A DNA stretch of 30,277 nt from Gammaproteobacteria bacterium UBA3067 (lineage in GTDB: Bacteria > Pseudomonadota > Gammaproteobacteria > Pseudomonadales > UBA3067): positions 1 through 30,277 of the forward strand of contig DFBZ01000019.1 in NCBI GenBank assembly GCA_002366835.1. Direction: 5' to 3'. Positions 8,936 to 16,483 of this stretch are shown one piece after another. The notes below the pieces were generated by a model. It saw only the letters and a program-made list of their open reading frames with translations, ran no database searches and was not told the origin of the DNA. Numbering within the stretch: the stretch's first letter is position 1; every line of letters starts with the position of its first letter. The position numbers and the translations under genes were made by a program.

Positions 8936-9683
8936 CGATGATCAATTGCTTCGGTATAGCCGCCAAATCATGTTGCCGCAGCTTGATGTTTCTGGTCAGC
9001 AAGCATTACTGGATGCTTCGGTTCTGGTGATTGGTGCGGGTGGCTTAGGGTGCCCAGCAGCCTTGTATTTGGCAGCGTCTGGCGTTGGTAAACTGCTTGT
9101 AAACGATTTTGATGACGTTGAGCTTTCCAACCTGCAGCGTCAAATTGCCCACACAGAAAGCGATGTGGCGTCTTCTAAAGTAGAGTCTCTTAAATGCAGC
9201 TTGCAAGCCATAAACTCTTCCATTGAGGTTGAGTCTATTGGGTTTCGCCTGAATGAAGCCGAGTTGTGTAAGCGGGTAAGGCAGGTAGATGTGGTGCTGG
9301 ATTGTAGTGATAACTTTGAAACGCGGCATCTCATCAATAAAGTCTGTGTCGTAGCGCGCAAACCTTTGGTCTCAGGTGCCGCGATTGGCTTTGATGGGCA
9401 GGTTGCCGTATTTGACTCAAGAGACAAAAGCGCTCCCTGTTACCGCTGTTTGTATCCTGACGTGCTTGAGGCTAATGTGAGTTGTGCTGAGAATGGCGTA
9501 TTATCTCCCGTGGTGGGAGTAGTCGGCGCAATGCAGGCGCTTGAGGCCATTAAGTTAATCGCTGGAGTAGGGGTGTCGTTGACGGGGGTTTTATTGATTT
9601 TCGATGCCTTAAAGGCAGATTGGCGTCGCTTAAAGTTAAATAAAGATACTAAATGCCCTGTTTGCGCGGAGGAACTACTCTGA
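8928..9683 (+). CDS. moeB: Sulfur-carrier protein adenylyltransferase, MoeB/ThiF/HesA family
   Basis: E1-like enzyme that adenylates the C-terminal glycine of a sulfur carrier such as MoaD or ThiS. Motifs: LLRYSRQIMLPQLDVSGQ at the N-terminus, ATP-binding GAGGLG at 37-42, ND..DDVELSNLQRQI with the catalytic Arg finger region (59-73), CSDNFETR at 126-133, and two CxxC zinc pairs, C171/C174 and C243/C246. The 251 residues lack a rhodanese domain. Synteny after prmC favours moeB, but MoeB and ThiF cannot be firmly separated by motif alone, and no moaD or thiS lies nearby. Confidence 0.85.
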   Translation: MLNDDQLLRYSRQIMLPQLDVSGQQALLDASVLVIGAGGLGCPAALYLAASGVGKLLVNDFDDVELSNLQRQIAHTESDVASSKVESLKCSLQAINSSIEVESIGFRLNEAELCKRVRQVDVVLDCSDNFETRHLINKVCVVARKPLVSGAAIGFDGQVAVFDSRDKSAPCYRCLYPDVLEANVSCAENGVLSPVVGVVGAMQALEAIKLIAGVGVSLTGVLLIFDALKADWRRLKLNKDTKCPVCAEELL

Positions 9684-9706
9684 CCCTTGCTAGCAAGGGG
9701 CAGAGT
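9677..9706. terminator. Palindrome between convergent moeB and rne
   Basis: The 16-bp perfect palindrome CCCTTGCTAGCAAGGG (9684-9699) is extended by ACTCTG/CAGAGT with one mismatch into a 30-nt near-palindrome that covers the moeB stop codon. It lies between two converging genes, where a bidirectional terminator would be expected, but neither strand has a following T run, so its action as an intrinsic terminator is unproven. Confidence 0.45.
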
Positions 9707-9725
9707 GGTTAGCGTAGCTTGCGCT

Positions 9726-12674
9726 TTATTGCGCCGCTGGCTTTTCTTCGTCCGCCCCTTTTTGTGCTGGGGCTTGGGGTTCTACCGCTGCGGGGGTGCT
9801 AGCTGGAACGTTATCACTAACCGCTTCCGGTTTAGGCTTTTCAAAGCTAGGGGTTGAAGCGCTTGCTTCTTTGGGTTCCTCACTTACTTTTGAGGCCTTG
9901 CTCTCTGGCTTTGCTGCGCTCACTACGGGCTGGGTAGCGGGGGAGGCCTCTGCTGCTGGCTTGGCAGTGGGTTTGGGGGCTGTTTCAACGGCCACTTTTT
10001 CAACATCATTGCTGGCTGTTTGGACCGCGGCTTTTGCGGCTTCCTGACGTTTTTTCTCTCTTGGATCGTTTGCTGCCCGCGCTCTATTTCGTCGCCTTGG
10101 GTTTCTGGTTCCGGCTTTTTTCTCTTCGGGAGTCGCTGTTGCTGCTTTAACGCCACTGTCAGCAGACTTCTCGTTACTTTCCTGTTTTTCCTCAGTGGCC
10201 TTTTTAGGCGCAGGGCTTGGAGTAGCCGTTTGCTCTGGAGTATCGGGAGCTTTCCTTGCTTCCGGCTTAGCTTGTACGCTTTGCCGGGCACCGGGCATCT
10301 CTGCAGCCGGTTTTTGTTCAGACTTTATCGGTTCTGGAGTCGTTGTTTTAGGCGCCGCGTTATTATCCGCTGCCGCCACTTTTACCGCTGTGCCTTCTGC
10401 TGTTGCGCTGGGTTTTTTCTTCTCTACCGGGGTCGTTTCTGCACGAGTTTGTTTGCGATCCTTCTGAGCCGCTGCCGGTACTTGATGGCTCGTTTGCGAC
10501 TTCTCTTCCTTTTCAGGTAGCGCCTCTACTGCATTTTCTGGTTTCCTTTGGGGTTTTCTTTGTTCATTGCCGGGGCCTTCACCTCTACGTTGGCGAGTAT
10601 TTTTTTCTGGAGCGGCCGCTTTCGCAGTGGTCTCTAGTTCGCTTCCTTCTGCGCCACGTTTTAGAGCTGGTTTTTTCGGCGCCGGGTTTTTATTGCGATC
10701 CCGACGAGGTGCTTTGCTGCCTTTCTGCTCGCCGCCTTTTTGTTCACTTTGTGGCTTTTTATTAGTGTTTTTATTTGGGTTTTGTCTTCTTGTCGTGTCG
10801 CCTTGTTTATTGGCCCCTTTGTCTTGACGAGTGTCCTGGCGAGACTCAGTACTGGAGTCGCCGCGAGTATTTTTGCGTTGGCTCTGGTTGCTGGTGCGAC
10901 CCTTGGGTTTTGCTGGCCGAGGTGCAGGGGCCGCCTGTGCTGGCTTGTTTGTTGTTGGTGCTGGAGTGGCCTCCGCTGTGTTGCTTAGTCCAAAAATAGC
11001 GCCTAAACGTTTAAAAAAGCCCTCTTGTTCGGTTTTTTTGCTGGCTTGTGGCTGTGTGGTGCCAAGGGTATTGGCCTGTACAGCGGGTTGTTGTTTTTGC
11101 CCGGCACTAGTCTGTTCCAGTGATGGAAAAGGTATAACAGGTGCTTCGTTTCTTTCGATAAGCGTAACGCTGCTTGAGCTAAGTCCCTGGTTATTGCCTT
11201 CCTCTTGCTTGAGGCGAGAAATTTCGTAGTGAGGCGTTTCCAGGGTGATATTGGGAACCAGGACGATTCTCAGTTCGTGGCGACGTTCCAGTTCAAAAAC
11301 CATTTCCCGCTTTTCGTTGAGAAGGTAGGTGGCAACATCAACGGGAAGCTGGGCGATAATATGCCCTGTGCTTTCTTTGATGGCCTCTTCTTCGATGATG
11401 CGAATAATGGATAAGCCGAGTGAATTGACGTCGCGAATACTGCCCTGGCCGTCACAGCGTGGGCAAACTTGCCCGCTGGTTTCCCCAAGAGAAGGGCGCA
11501 TACGCTGACGGGACAGTTCCATCAAGCCAAACTGTGAGATACGACCAACCTTGATGCGTGCGCGGTCTGAAGAGAGTGCTTTGCGCATGCGGTTTTCTAC
11601 TTCACGCTGATTTCTGGCTGGCCCCATGTCGATAAAGTCGATCACAATAAGCCCGCCAATATCTCGCAGGCGTAATTGACGCGTGATTTCGTCAACAGCC
11701 TCAAGGTTTGTATTGTAGGCAGTTTCCTCGATATCAGAACCACGTGTGGCACGAGCAGAGTTGATGTCAATGGAGACCAGTGCTTCGGTGGGGTCTATCA
11801 CAATGGAGCCACCGGATGGTAAGTGCACTTCTCGCTGGAAGGCTGTTTCTATCTGGCTTTCAATTTGGTAGCGGTTGAAGAGTGGGATCGTGTCTTGATA
11901 ACGATTCACCTTGTCTTGAAAGCTGGGCATGACCTGGCTAATAAACTTTTGTGCCTCCTGGTATGCGGCTTCACTGTCCACCAGTACTTCATCAATATCC
12001 TGGCGCAAGTAGTCGCGAATCGCACGGATAATGACATTGCCATCTTGATGGATCAGCAGGGGGGAGGGGTGTGAGTCAGCGGCGCTTTTGATGCTACCCC
12101 ATAGTTGACTAAGGTAGTTCAGGTCATGTTGCAGCTCTTCTGCTTCACGGCCAATGCCCGCTGTGCGGACAATAACGCCCATTCCGGCAGGGATCTCCAG
12201 TGAACTCATGGCATCTTTTAGGCTGTCACGGTCGCTGCCTTCTATTTTTCTGGATATGCCGCCGGCGCGGGGGTTGTTGGGCATTAGAACAAGGTAGCGC
12301 CCCGCCAAGCTGATAAATGTAGTGAGAGCGGCGCCTTTGTTTCCCCGTTCTTCCTTATCAACTTGGACGATAACTTCCTGGCCAGACTTAATGACATCTT
12401 TAATGTTGATGCGGCCAGAAATCTCAGAAGGGTTTTTGGTGAAGTATTCTTTTGAGATTTCTTTTAGTGGCAGAAAACCATGACGTTCCGAGCCGAAATC
12501 CACAAAGGCCGCTTCCAGGCTGGGCTCAACCCGGGTGATTTTTCCTTTATAGATGTTGGACTTTTTTTGTTCGCGGGTTTGGGGTTCAATATCAAGATCG
12601 TAGAGTCTTTGACTATCGACGAGCGCAACTCGAATTTCTTCTGCATGAGTTGCGTTTATAAGCATTCTTTTCAT
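9726..12674 (-). CDS. rne: Ribonuclease E, degradosome endonuclease
   Basis: Essential endoribonuclease for mRNA decay and rRNA/tRNA processing, scaffold of the RNA degradosome at the inner membrane. The catalytic half aligns position for position with the E. coli numbering: S1 RNA-binding domain (about 36-120), catalytic D303 in SIDINSA and D346 in VIDFIDM, and the zinc-link CPRC at 404-407. Residues from about 500 to 982 are a low-complexity tail rich in Lys, Ala, Pro, Glu and Gln with arginine-rich patches, as expected for a disordered scaffold that binds RNA and partner enzymes; partner motifs are not identifiable by eye. The tail excludes the shorter RNase G. The gene is divergent from rluC behind a long leader. 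Confidence 0.96.
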   Translation of the reverse strand: MKRMLINATHAEEIRVALVDSQRLYDLDIEPQTREQKKSNIYKGKITRVEPSLEAAFVDFGSERHGFLPLKEISKEYFTKNPSEISGRINIKDVIKSGQEVIVQVDKEERGNKGAALTTFISLAGRYLVLMPNNPRAGGISRKIEGSDRDSLKDAMSSLEIPAGMGVIVRTAGIGREAEELQHDLNYLSQLWGSIKSAADSHPSPLLIHQDGNVIIRAIRDYLRQDIDEVLVDSEAAYQEAQKFISQVMPSFQDKVNRYQDTIPLFNRYQIESQIETAFQREVHLPSGGSIVIDPTEALVSIDINSARATRGSDIEETAYNTNLEAVDEITRQLRLRDIGGLIVIDFIDMGPARNQREVENRMRKALSSDRARIKVGRISQFGLMELSRQRMRPSLGETSGQVCPRCDGQGSIRDVNSLGLSIIRIIEEEAIKESTGHIIAQLPVDVATYLLNEKREMVFELERRHELRIVLVPNITLETPHYEISRLKQEEGNNQGLSSSSVTLIERNEAPVIPFPSLEQTSAGQKQQPAVQANTLGTTQPQASKKTEQEGFFKRLGAIFGLSNTAEATPAPTTNKPAQAAPAPRPAKPKGRTSNQSQRKNTRGDSSTESRQDTRQDKGANKQGDTTRRQNPNKNTNKKPQSEQKGGEQKGSKAPRRDRNKNPAPKKPALKRGAEGSELETTAKAAAPEKNTRQRRGEGPGNEQRKPQRKPENAVEALPEKEEKSQTSHQVPAAAQKDRKQTRAETTPVEKKKPSATAEGTAVKVAAADNNAAPKTTTPEPIKSEQKPAAEMPGARQSVQAKPEARKAPDTPEQTATPSPAPKKATEEKQESNEKSADSGVKAATATPEEKKAGTRNPRRRNRARAANDPREKKRQEAAKAAVQTASNDVEKVAVETAPKPTAKPAAEASPATQPVVSAAKPESKASKVSEEPKEASASTPSFEKPKPEAVSDNVPASTPAAVEPQAPAQKGADEEKPAAQ

Positions 12675-12678
12675 GTGT

Positions 12679-12711
12679 TACCGTTTTTATTGGGCTATCC
12701 CAAAGACGGTA
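12679..12711 (-). promoter_or_regulatory. Hairpin over the rne translation start region
   Basis: TACCGT (12679-12684) pairs with ACGGTA (12706-12711), with an inner TTGGG/CCCAA stem (12690-12694 and 12699-12703) around a four-base loop. In the mRNA it ends 4 nt before the rne ATG. No clear Shine-Dalgarno sequence is visible before that ATG, so the structure may control ribosome access; RNase E is known to autoregulate through its leader in E. coli. Confidence 0.5.
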
Positions 12712-13238
12712 GAAAACACAGCTGGGGCAAGTTCGGCGCAATTTAGAACCCATCGACTATGATCGGCTGGTTGTTGCGCTGTATAAGGCTTGTCGGCTTA
12801 CTTAAAGCAGTTTTGCGGTGATGGAGCGATGTTTATTGCCAGCTGCAAAGTAAAATGAGCATCTAAAATGCCCCGCTGGTTTCGCTGACTCTGCTTGTTA
12901 GAGCAGGGGTAGCTGCATCCTCGTGTTTTTATATATCCGGTTTAAACGAGTGGTTGTTGTGTGGTTTGTTCTTTTTAGGAGCTACGTAACCACTCACACT
13001 TCGGGTGTTTGCTGCAGGCAGGCCTGCGATCCAAACAAACAGGTATAGCCGGATAATAAAATCACCACTAACTGGCTGTGATAAGAAACAGCCGTTTAGA
13101 GAGCCTTGCACAAAATAACTTCTCGTATAAAGGGCTCTTCTAACTTGCCTTAAGTGACTTTTAAGCTTAGTTCTGAGGCATCTGTAGTAAGAGGTAATGC
13201 GCTCTTATACTTGCTTCTCTTCTGTAAGTTTAATTAGC

Positions 13239-13280
13239 CAAAACCCCTGAAAAGACGCTTCACGAATTACCGGGGTTTTG
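13239..13280. terminator. Terminator-like hairpin inside the rne leader
   Basis: CAAAACCCC (13239-13247) pairs perfectly over 9 bp with GGGGTTTTG (13272-13280). Because the arms themselves end in A4 and T4, a GC-rich stem followed by four Ts reads in both directions. On the minus strand it lies inside the predicted rne leader and could act as an attenuator. The T run is short, and the loop of 24 nt is long for an intrinsic terminator. Confidence 0.35.
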
Positions 13281-13585
13281 CTTCATTGCAAAATCTGTGT
13301 TTTCTAAACGTTTTTGAGATAGCAGTTAATTAAATATTCCGCAGAGGGTGATTCCTGTGCGGGTCTTATTCTGTTGGTTCAGGGAGCTATCACCCTGTTT
13401 GGCCTTACGCAAATAAGCGGGTTTTTAGGCTGGTTCTTTGCGCGAAAGCGAAATTCGTTTAAGCTTTCCGTTTTCCAAAATCAAACTCTTCCCTGGCGCC
13501 TTTAGCTCTTCTCGCTGATTGCAAGCTTCTTACCTTTTCGGGTTTTTATAAACCATGAACGGGTGTTGCAAGTAAAGGCTCTCGG

Positions 13586-13613
13586 AGTATAGCAGTTTTT
13601 CTTCTTGCATCAA
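13586..13613 (-). promoter_or_regulatory. Candidate rne promoter
   Basis: On the minus strand TTGATG (13608-13613) and TATACT (13586-13591) are separated by 16 nt; the -10 matches five of six consensus bases and the -35 four. The predicted start near 13579 gives a leader of about 905 nt. It is the best sigma-70 match I saw upstream of rne, and the -35 hexamer is half of a 14-bp palindrome. Confidence 0.5.
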
Positions 13614-13621
13614 ATTTGATG
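13608..13621. promoter_or_regulatory. 14-bp perfect palindrome between rne and rluC
   Basis: CATCAAATTTGATG is a perfect palindrome. Its left half is the -35 hexamer of the predicted rne promoter on the minus strand, and it also occupies the -35 position (17 nt upstream) of the extended -10 of rluC. This is where a dimeric repressor could block both promoters. No regulator is identified. Confidence 0.4.
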
Positions 13622-13627
13622 CCAAGC

Positions 13628-13636
13628 TGGTATGAT
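13628..13636 (+). promoter_or_regulatory. Candidate extended -10 promoter of rluC
   Basis: TGGTATGAT is an extended -10 element (TGn followed by TATGAT, five of six). A start about seven bases downstream would fall at or next to the A of the rluC ATG at 13643, which would make the mRNA leaderless. The -35 region is poor, as is usual with extended -10 promoters. Confidence 0.4.
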
Positions 13637-13642
13637 TGCCCC

Positions 13643-14677
13643 ATGACAAACTTAAGTACCAGTTCTTCAGATAAATCCCATCGAAGTGCACCGACAAAGG
13701 TGAAGAAAGGTCCCGGCGATCGCTTTGCTCCTCAGGCCGCACCTCGGGTTTCTTTTAATATTATCGATGAGAATGCCTTGGGTCAGCGTGTTGATAATTA
13801 TCTTCAGCGCGTAATGAAGGGCGTTCCCAAATCGAGAATTTATCGCGCGCTAAGAAAAGGCGAGGTGAGGGTTAATAAAAAGCGGGTTAAGCCGGAATTC
13901 AAGTTGTCCATTGGTGATAGTGTGAGAATTCCTCCCATACGGCTTGAGGAAAGTGCTGCTCCTTCCGCACCGGGAAGTAAGTTTGTAGGGCTTCTTGAGT
14001 CCCGAATTTTGTATGAGGATGATTTACTATTGATAGTAAATAAACCCACCGGAGTGGCTGTGCACGGGGGGAGTGGCGTTCAGCTTGGGTTGATCGAAGC
14101 ACTGCGCAGCATGCGGCCGCAGTGCGGATTTCTTGAACTCGTACACCGTATAGATAAGGATACTTCGGGTTGTTTGATGGTGGCGAAGAAGCGCGCGGTG
14201 TTGCTGGATCTTCATCGTCAGCTAAGAGAAGGGGGCATGCAAAAATGCTATACGGCATTGCTGGATGGTCGCTGGAGTGGGCGAGAACACCTTATTGAGG
14301 CCCCCTTGAAAAAGAATGTGCTGGCTTCGGGAGAGAGGCACGTTCGTGTCGCGGTGGATGGAAAGGCCTCAAAAACCTTATTTCATGTTGAAAAACGTTA
14401 TAAAGATGCCACCTTAGTGTCGGCAAAGCCAGTGACCGGGCGCACCCATCAAATTCGTGTGCATGCACAGTTTGTGGGGCACGCGATACTGGGTGATCAG
14501 CGTTATGGGCTAGCAGAAAGTAATCAGCGAGTTAAAAAAGCAGGTTTGAAACGTCTTTTTTTGCACGCGCATAGTCTGGCCTTTACCTTGCCCGATTCTG
14601 AAAATATCTTTCGCATTGAGGCGCCCCTGGACGCTGATTTACAGCAAGTGCTGCTTAACTTGGAGAAGGCGCAATGA
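13643..14677 (+). CDS. rluC: 23S rRNA pseudouridine synthase RluC
   Basis: Isomerises uridines to pseudouridine in 23S rRNA (positions 955, 2504 and 2580 in E. coli). An S4 RNA-binding domain spans about 47-100 (RVDNYLQR..KGVPKSRIYRALRKGEVRVNKKRVKP), and the RluA-type catalytic domain has HRIDKDTSGCLMV with catalytic Asp171 and later VTGRTHQIRVHAQFVGHAILGD. The 344 residues from ATG 13643 start MTNLSTSSSDKSH. An in-frame ATG at 13619 lies upstream of the predicted -10 and is unlikely; neither start has a Shine-Dalgarno sequence. RluC is favoured over RluD or RluA by its position divergent from rne. Its stop overlaps the next ATG (ATGA). Confidence 0.9.
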   Translation: MTNLSTSSSDKSHRSAPTKVKKGPGDRFAPQAAPRVSFNIIDENALGQRVDNYLQRVMKGVPKSRIYRALRKGEVRVNKKRVKPEFKLSIGDSVRIPPIRLEESAAPSAPGSKFVGLLESRILYEDDLLLIVNKPTGVAVHGGSGVQLGLIEALRSMRPQCGFLELVHRIDKDTSGCLMVAKKRAVLLDLHRQLREGGMQKCYTALLDGRWSGREHLIEAPLKKNVLASGERHVRVAVDGKASKTLFHVEKRYKDATLVSAKPVTGRTHQIRVHAQFVGHAILGDQRYGLAESNQRVKKAGLKRLFLHAHSLAFTLPDSENIFRIEAPLDADLQQVLLNLEKAQ

Positions 14678-15327
14678 GTCGCGAATATGATTTAGTGGTA
14701 TTTGACTGGGATGGAACATTGATGGACTCGGCGGCGAAAATTGTTTCCTGTATGCAAGCCGCAGCCAGAGACGAGGGCATTAGTCCTCCTGGGCAAAAAG
14801 AGGTAGAAGAAATTATCGGTCTTGGCTTGCCGCAGGCGTTGGAACAACTATTTCCCGGTGAGGGTGCCGCAGTGCGCAGCGCCCTGCAAAGCCAATACTC
14901 TGTTCATTATGCTGAAAATGACAAAACTCATACGCCTTTTTTTCCAGGTGTCGAAGAGGGGCTGGCCGAGCTGGAGTCTCTGGGGTATTTGCTTGCGGTG
15001 GCGACGGGGAAAAGCCGAAGGGGTTTGAATCGCGTCTTTAGCAGTACAAATGTTGGGCGATTTTTTAATAGTTCCCGCTGCGCAGATGAAACTGCCTCCA
15101 AACCTGATCCGCTGATGTTGCATGAGTTGATGGCTGAGTTGAGCTGCGCTCCTGAAAGGGTTCTGATGGTTGGAGACACCGAGTATGATATGGAGATGGC
15201 GAGAAACGCGGGAGTTGTTCCGGTTGCTGTGAGTTATGGGGTGCACGAAGTGGAGCGTTTGCACGCATATCAGCCGCGATACTGTGTGGATGAGATAAGT
15301 CAGCTGATTTCCCATTTAGCAATATAG
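14674..15327 (+). CDS. HAD-IA family phosphatase, phosphoglycolate phosphatase-like
   Basis: A 217-residue haloacid dehalogenase family hydrolase. Motif I is FDWDGT with nucleophile Asp11 and general acid Asp13; motif II is the VATGKS segment; motif III is the conserved Lys in ASKPDPLMLHE; motif IV is MVGDTEYDMEMARNAG. The cap insert between motifs I and II is the helical type. It may remove phosphate from a small metabolite, but the substrate is unknown; annotations such as Gph for this neighbour of rluC are by similarity only. It overlaps rluC by 4 nt, so translational coupling is likely. The same pair occurs in Pseudomonas. Confidence 0.85.
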   Translation: MSREYDLVVFDWDGTLMDSAAKIVSCMQAAARDEGISPPGQKEVEEIIGLGLPQALEQLFPGEGAAVRSALQSQYSVHYAENDKTHTPFFPGVEEGLAELESLGYLLAVATGKSRRGLNRVFSSTNVGRFFNSSRCADETASKPDPLMLHELMAELSCAPERVLMVGDTEYDMEMARNAGVVPVAVSYGVHEVERLHAYQPRYCVDEISQLISHLAI

Positions 15328-15426
15328 ACGGCGTTATTCGCGCTAGACTTTCTAGAATGTAATGGGAGTTATTCTCTTCTCAAGTGAGAGCGAGAGAGCA
15401 AAACAGCAGGTTTTTAAGGAGAGTAT

Positions 15427-16392
15427 GTGAGTAATTCAAACGATGGTAAGGAGTGGCAGTTGCTTGAGAAAATGCTGATGACTTCAGCAGTAGAGCAGCG
15501 TAGAGCGAGGCGTTGGAGCGTATTCTTTAAAGTGCTTACGTTTAGCTATTTGTTTGGAGTGGCATATTTGCTTATGACGAGTGATTCCAAGCTTCCCTCA
15601 GTCCCCACAAAACCTCATGCTGCGGTGATAGATGTCTACGGTGTTATTGCTGATGGTCAGGAGGCCAGCGCAGATAATATTGCTAGAGGTCTGCGCGAAG
15701 CATTTGAAAATGAGGCGGCCGAAGCAATTATTTTACGTATCAATAGTCCGGGGGGCAGCGCGGTGCATTCCGACTATGTTTTTGCTGAGGTTAAGCGCCT
15801 CCAAGCCCTTTACCCTAAAAAAGTATACGCGGTTATTAGCGATATTGGTGCGTCAGGTGGGTATTATATCGCTGCGGCGGCGGATGAAATATATGCTAAC
15901 CCCGCAAGTATTGTAGGGTCTATTGGTGTTCGTCTCGGTGGTGGTTTCGGTTTTGAAAAATTAATGGAAAAGCTGGGTGTTGAGCGTCGAATGCTGACAG
16001 CTGGCGAGCATAAGGCTCTATTAGACCCTTTTTCTCCGCTTAAGGAGGATGAAATACAGCATATGCAGGGCATGCTTGACGGGGTGCATCAGCAATTTAT
16101 AGCGCGGGTAAAGGATGGCAGAGGGGAGCGCTTGAAGCCTGATCCTAAAATTTTCTCCGGCCTGTTCTGGAATGGCACTGATGCAAAAGCTCTGGGTTTA
16201 ATCGATGGTTTCGCCAGTGCGGGTGTTGTGGCAAGGGATAAGATTGGCAATGAAGAGGTTGTCGACTACACCGTGCGACCAAGTCCGATGGAGCAGCTTC
16301 TGGAAAGGATGGGTGTCGCCGTCGCCGAGGTTTTGGCAATAAAACTGGGTATTGGGGCGCATACCTTTGTGGAGTCTCGCTTGCAGCCTTAA
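15427..16392 (+). CDS. sppA: S49 family signal peptide peptidase, short SppA type
   Basis: Inner-membrane serine protease thought to degrade cleaved signal peptides. The 321-residue product has one N-terminal membrane segment (about 33-51, FFKVLTFSYLFGVAYLLM) and one S49 domain. The nucleophile is probably Ser143 in SDIGASGGYYIAAAAD and the general base Lys196 in TAGEHKALLDPF, the Ser/Lys dyad of short SppA enzymes; E. coli SppA is a longer tandem fusion. The start is GTG at 15427, chosen because AAGGAG lies at the right distance; an ATG two bases earlier is followed at once by TGA. It could also be called SohB-like, but the length and dyad fit SppA. Confidence 0.88.
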   Translation: MSNSNDGKEWQLLEKMLMTSAVEQRRARRWSVFFKVLTFSYLFGVAYLLMTSDSKLPSVPTKPHAAVIDVYGVIADGQEASADNIARGLREAFENEAAEAIILRINSPGGSAVHSDYVFAEVKRLQALYPKKVYAVISDIGASGGYYIAAAADEIYANPASIVGSIGVRLGGGFGFEKLMEKLGVERRMLTAGEHKALLDPFSPLKEDEIQHMQGMLDGVHQQFIARVKDGRGERLKPDPKIFSGLFWNGTDAKALGLIDGFASAGVVARDKIGNEEVVDYTVRPSPMEQLLERMGVAVAEVLAIKLGIGAHTFVESRLQP

Positions 16393-16403
16393 TAAAAAGA
16401 CCA

Positions 16404-16447
16404 TTATTTTGTAACACCTGCCCTAAAAGGCGGGTGTTACAAAATAA
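16404..16447. other. Very stable 19-bp-stem hairpin between sppA and yceD
   Basis: A 19-nt left arm at 16404-16422 (TTATTTTGTAACACCTGCC) pairs with the right arm at 16429-16447 with a single G-T wobble around the six-base loop CTAAAA. It starts 11 nt after the sppA stop. A/T-rich stem ends replace the usual T tail, so in RNA it could terminate or protect transcripts from either side. It is the longest near-perfect inverted repeat I noticed in the window. Confidence 0.6.
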
Positions 16448-16483
16448 ACCCAGTGTTTTTGTGCATAAGTCTTTGACAGCTGC

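Larger units (their letters stand above)
12675..13579 (-). promoter_or_regulatory. Long structured rne 5' leader
   Basis: About 905 nt lie between the predicted rne start site and the rne ATG, with no convincing gene on either strand (short frames such as 12929-13111 have no recognisable content). Hairpin arms I can see: GAGTGGTT/AACCACTC (12948-12955, 12988-12995), GGCTGT/ACAGCC (13074-13079, 13088-13093), AGAGCC/GGCTCT (13100-13105, 13133-13138), CAAAACCCC/GGGGTTTTG (13239-13247, 13272-13280) and AGGGTGAT/ATCACCCT (13345-13352, 13389-13396). The E. coli rne leader of about 361 nt binds RNase E itself; by analogy this could be a self-regulation element. Its exact extent depends on the predicted promoter. 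Confidence 0.5.

Noticed and set aside
10020..11229. Several long plus-strand frames opposite the rne tail
   Set aside because: They are products of the biased Lys/Ala/Pro/Glu codons of the RNase E scaffold on the other strand; translated content is low-complexity Phe/Leu/Cys/Ser-rich.
12929..13111. 60-codon minus-strand frame in the rne leader
   Set aside because: No recognisable content or ribosome binding site, and it runs through two hairpins; better explained as untranslated leader.
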